A stretch of 5,349 nucleotides of DNA. Source: Fibrobacterales bacterium. GTDB lineage: Bacteria > Fibrobacterota > Fibrobacteria > Fibrobacterales > Fibrobacteraceae. Positions 3,544 to 5,349 of this stretch are shown here, one piece after another. The stretch's first letter is position 1, and the number at the start of each line of letters is the position of its first letter. Below the pieces are notes generated by a model. It was not told the origin of the DNA. It ran no database searches and saw only the letters and a list, made by a program, of their open reading frames with translations. The stretch lies in NCBI GenBank assembly GCA_025997455.1, contig BNUP01000138.1, forward strand, positions 1 to 5,349, given 5' to 3'. Made by a program: the position numbers and the translations under genes.

Positions 3544-5349
3544 ATGAATCTCAAAAACTTGTTCGCATCCATTGCACTATTGCCGCTCGTTGCTATGGCG
3601 CAAGCCGGCGGTGGAGGCTCCACCCCCCCCCCCGTTTCTCTGGCTGCATTGCTCGCAAATCCCACGGGCACAATTAACTATTCCACCGACCTGCCCTTTA
3701 CCGTGAATGGTGAACTTGGGCAGGGCACCGCCACCTTGGTGCAAGGCGGCAACGGATTCCGTGAAGAAAACGAAAATTTTTACGCCGCGGCCTACAAAAT
3801 TAACCTAAGTGTGGGCAACAGCATTCAGGCGGTTCTTCAAAATTCGGGTTTAGACACTTATCTGTATTTGTACAAATCCAATGGATCCGGCGGATATACA
3901 TCCGTTGCATCTAATGACGGTGGCTATGGCAGAGGAGAGATTATTACATATCCGGTAACAGCGACTGGTAGCTATTACATTATTGCCACCACTTGGAGAA
4001 ATTCCGATGATGGAGGCACAGGCTCCTACACCCTCTCCATAATCAATCCGGATAGCCCACCCGTGGCGATTACGGACATTTCGGCGAGCCCTTCTGAAAT
4101 TAGCGTGTTCAAGGGAGCTTATCCCCCCGATGTGCTAAACGCACAAGTAACCCTTACGGGAGCCACAGCAGGCGGCTCTATAAACTTCCATAGTTATGAT
4201 TGGACTTTTGATGATGATACTGAAAAATATGTTTATACTCCAAACATTGCCCCGTTTGGCTATGAGTTCGACTTAGGCGATGAATTTATTCCCCCTTCGG
4301 TAACCGTTACGGAAATTGATCCGACAGAAGATGAAGAGATTACGGAGTTTCCCTATAACCAAACCATTGTTTTCAATGAGGGAAAACAGGTGATCCTCGG
4401 CAACCGCAGCGTTGTTTTAAAAGTTACGATTGCAGGGGAAACTCAACTTGGAATTTTAGCGGAGAACTTTAGCGACCCTTATTGGAATTTAAACCTCATT
4501 CTCCTCAATGAAGATAAAGAATTCTTTAATGGCGACAATATTCCAAATGATGGCGCGTTTGACCTTCATCTTGATGCGGGCACCTATTACCTTGTATTGA
4601 GCGATAACGGCTACTCAAATTCACACGCAGGGGACTTTAGTGCGGATTTTAAAATTGTTGTTTTGCCTCCTGCGGTGGCTTACACCGCTTTGGACTATGC
4701 CTCGATTGAACTTGGAACTCCCAAATTGGGCAATTTTGAGCAGTTAGAGCGAGATGTTCAAATCCCCTTTTGGCAGGCAAAAGGTGCAGGTTACAGTTTT
4801 AACGCCACAGAGGGCAACCGTTACAACATCACATATACGCTTACCGGAACCGGCTATAAAGACGGCAATCTCAACCTGCTTAGGGGCGGAGATTTGCAAG
4901 GCGATGTATCTGATTGGAAAGGCGATCGTTTAACGGAAAGTTATAATAGCGGATACGGCACAATAACTGTTTCCCTTAATTATGTTGCAGAAGAAACGGG
5001 CACATTGCGTTTGCTCGCTCTCGCAGGATTTGAGAGAAAAAACATAGAATACACAATTAAAGTTATCGAGATACCGCAGGTTGTTTACACCGAACTCAAC
5101 TACCCAACGCTTGCCTCGGGCACCGCCGCGAACGGCTCGTTTAGCAAAACAGATGCGGTTGTGCTAAACCCCGATAACCCAATACAAGGCGCGGGCTATT
5201 CGTTTGTAGCCACCGCGGGCAAAACCTACTCCATCACCTACACGCTCAAATCTTTGAAAAATACTAATATTCAAGGTAATGCCTATGTGTTATCAGGCGG
5301 CGCGTTGCAAGGCGATGAAACCGATTGGAACGACGATGTTTTGTATTCC
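3544..5349 (+). CDS. Secreted multidomain repeat protein with PPC-like domains (3' end outside window)
   Basis: The frame is open for 602 codons to the window edge without a stop. Residues 1-19 or 1-21 form a Sec signal peptide: MNLKN, a hydrophobic core, then AMA or AQA cleavage sites. A Gly/Ser/Thr/Pro stretch (22-30) follows. Residues about 78-166 resemble a bacterial pre-peptidase C-terminal (PPC) domain: GLDTYLYLYKSNGSGGY near 103, SNDGG, then GSYTLSI at 160-166. An Ig-like segment starts near 174 (VAITDISASPSEISVF) with an acidic tract at 257-268. A second PPC-like beta domain spans about 275-376. From 378 a unit of about 135 residues repeats, its second copy cut by the window end. No cysteine is seen, as in many exported proteins. 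The likely place is the cell surface or outside; it may bind polymer or adhere, but no catalytic motif is visible and function is unknown. It is not a flagellar gene, and the repeat spacer separates it from fliN. Confidence 0.88.
   Translation, partial: MNLKNLFASIALLPLVAMAQAGGGGSTPPPVSLAALLANPTGTINYSTDLPFTVNGELGQGTATLVQGGNGFREENENFYAAAYKINLSVGNSIQAVLQNSGLDTYLYLYKSNGSGGYTSVASNDGGYGRGEIITYPVTATGSYYIIATTWRNSDDGGTGSYTLSIINPDSPPVAITDISASPSEISVFKGAYPPDVLNAQVTLTGATAGGSINFHSYDWTFDDDTEKYVYTPNIAPFGYEFDLGDEFIPPSVTVTEIDPTEDEEITEFPYNQTIVFNEGKQVILGNRSVVLKVTIAGETQLGILAENFSDPYWNLNLILLNEDKEFFNGDNIPNDGAFDLHLDAGTYYLVLSDNGYSNSHAGDFSADFKIVVLPPAVAYTALDYASIELGTPKLGNFEQLERDVQIPFWQAKGAGYSFNATEGNRYNITYTLTGTGYKDGNLNLLRGGDLQGDVSDWKGDRLTESYNSGYGTITVSLNYVAEETGTLRLLALAGFERKNIEYTIKVIEIPQVVYTELNYPTLASGTAANGSFSKTDAVVLNPDNPIQGAGYSFVATAGKTYSITYTLKSLKNTNIQGNAYVLSGGALQGDETDWNDDVLYS
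3623..3633 (+). repeat. C11 homopolymer tract in the secreted-protein gene
   Basis: Eleven consecutive C encode the end of Thr27 and Pro28-Pro30, just after the signal peptide. With 11 C the gene is in frame. One added C would lead to TAA at 3675-3677, and one lost C to TGA at 3704-3706. Such tracts mutate by strand slippage and drive on/off phase variation of surface proteins in many bacteria; that use here is inferred. A sequencing or assembly length error at this tract is also possible. Confidence 0.85.
4675..5349 (+). repeat. Tandem protein domain of about 135 residues (two copies, second partial)
   Basis: Copy 1 covers residues 378-512 and copy 2 starts at 513. Both begin V-[AV]-Y-T-x-L-[DN]-Y and share GAGYSF-x-AT-x-G-xx-Y-x-ITYTL, followed by L-x-GG-x-LQGD-xx-DW-xx-D-x-L. 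The pattern of alternating beta strands with Gly/Asp turns suggests a beta-sandwich. I do not recognise a named family. More copies may follow past the window. Confidence 0.75.

Noticed and set aside
3483..3677. Small + strand open frame overlapping the start of the secreted-protein gene
   Set aside because: It starts with GTG within the repeat element, has no ribosome binding site, and its product lacks any recognisable feature; it is only of note as the frame entered after a +1 slip at the C tract.

Overview
The window reads as a piece of a bacterial chromosome carrying flagellar motor and switch genes, all on the + strand, followed by the start of a large secreted protein. The order motB (C-terminal end only) - fliL - fliM - fliN/fliY is the usual motor/switch order. 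The FliL, FliM and FliN products are full length and look intact. Moderate GC, a FliY-type switch protein with a CheC-like domain, and a repeat-rich secreted protein with PPC-like domains suggest a diderm flagellate of the Fibrobacterota (termite-gut Fibromonas-like) or Spirochaetota type. The phylum is an inference from style, not from a marker gene.

Layout: 1-224 end of MotB (peptidoglycan-binding OmpA-like domain); 223-328 a spacer made almost wholly of 7-nt repeat units arranged as an imperfect palindrome; 329-910 fliL; 932-2008 fliM (GTG start, strong Shine-Dalgarno); 2009-2100 a spacer with a hairpin and a perfect 13-bp tandem duplication that doubles the likely ribosome binding site; 2101-3201 fliN/fliY; 3202-3543 a second and longer heptamer-repeat spacer of the same family as the first, with 49-nt inverted arms; 3544 to the window end, a secreted multidomain protein open through 602 codons with no stop seen.

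How the genes work together: MotB anchors the stator to peptidoglycan, FliL supports the stator and its load response at the basal body, and FliM plus FliN/FliY form the C-ring that sets rotation direction. Both switch proteins begin with a CheY-P docking peptide, and FliN/FliY keeps one D-xxx-E-xx-N CheC-type phosphatase motif, so this C-ring may both bind and dephosphorylate CheY-P.

The least ordinary parts are non-coding. Two intergenic elements share a 15-nt GC-rich module and 7-nt-periodic purine and pyrimidine blocks, and one of them abuts the fliL start codon and removes any Shine-Dalgarno. The secreted-protein gene has an uninterrupted run of 11 C just after its signal peptide. A one-base change there in either direction would truncate the protein within about 55 codons, which is the hallmark of a possible phase-variable gene.
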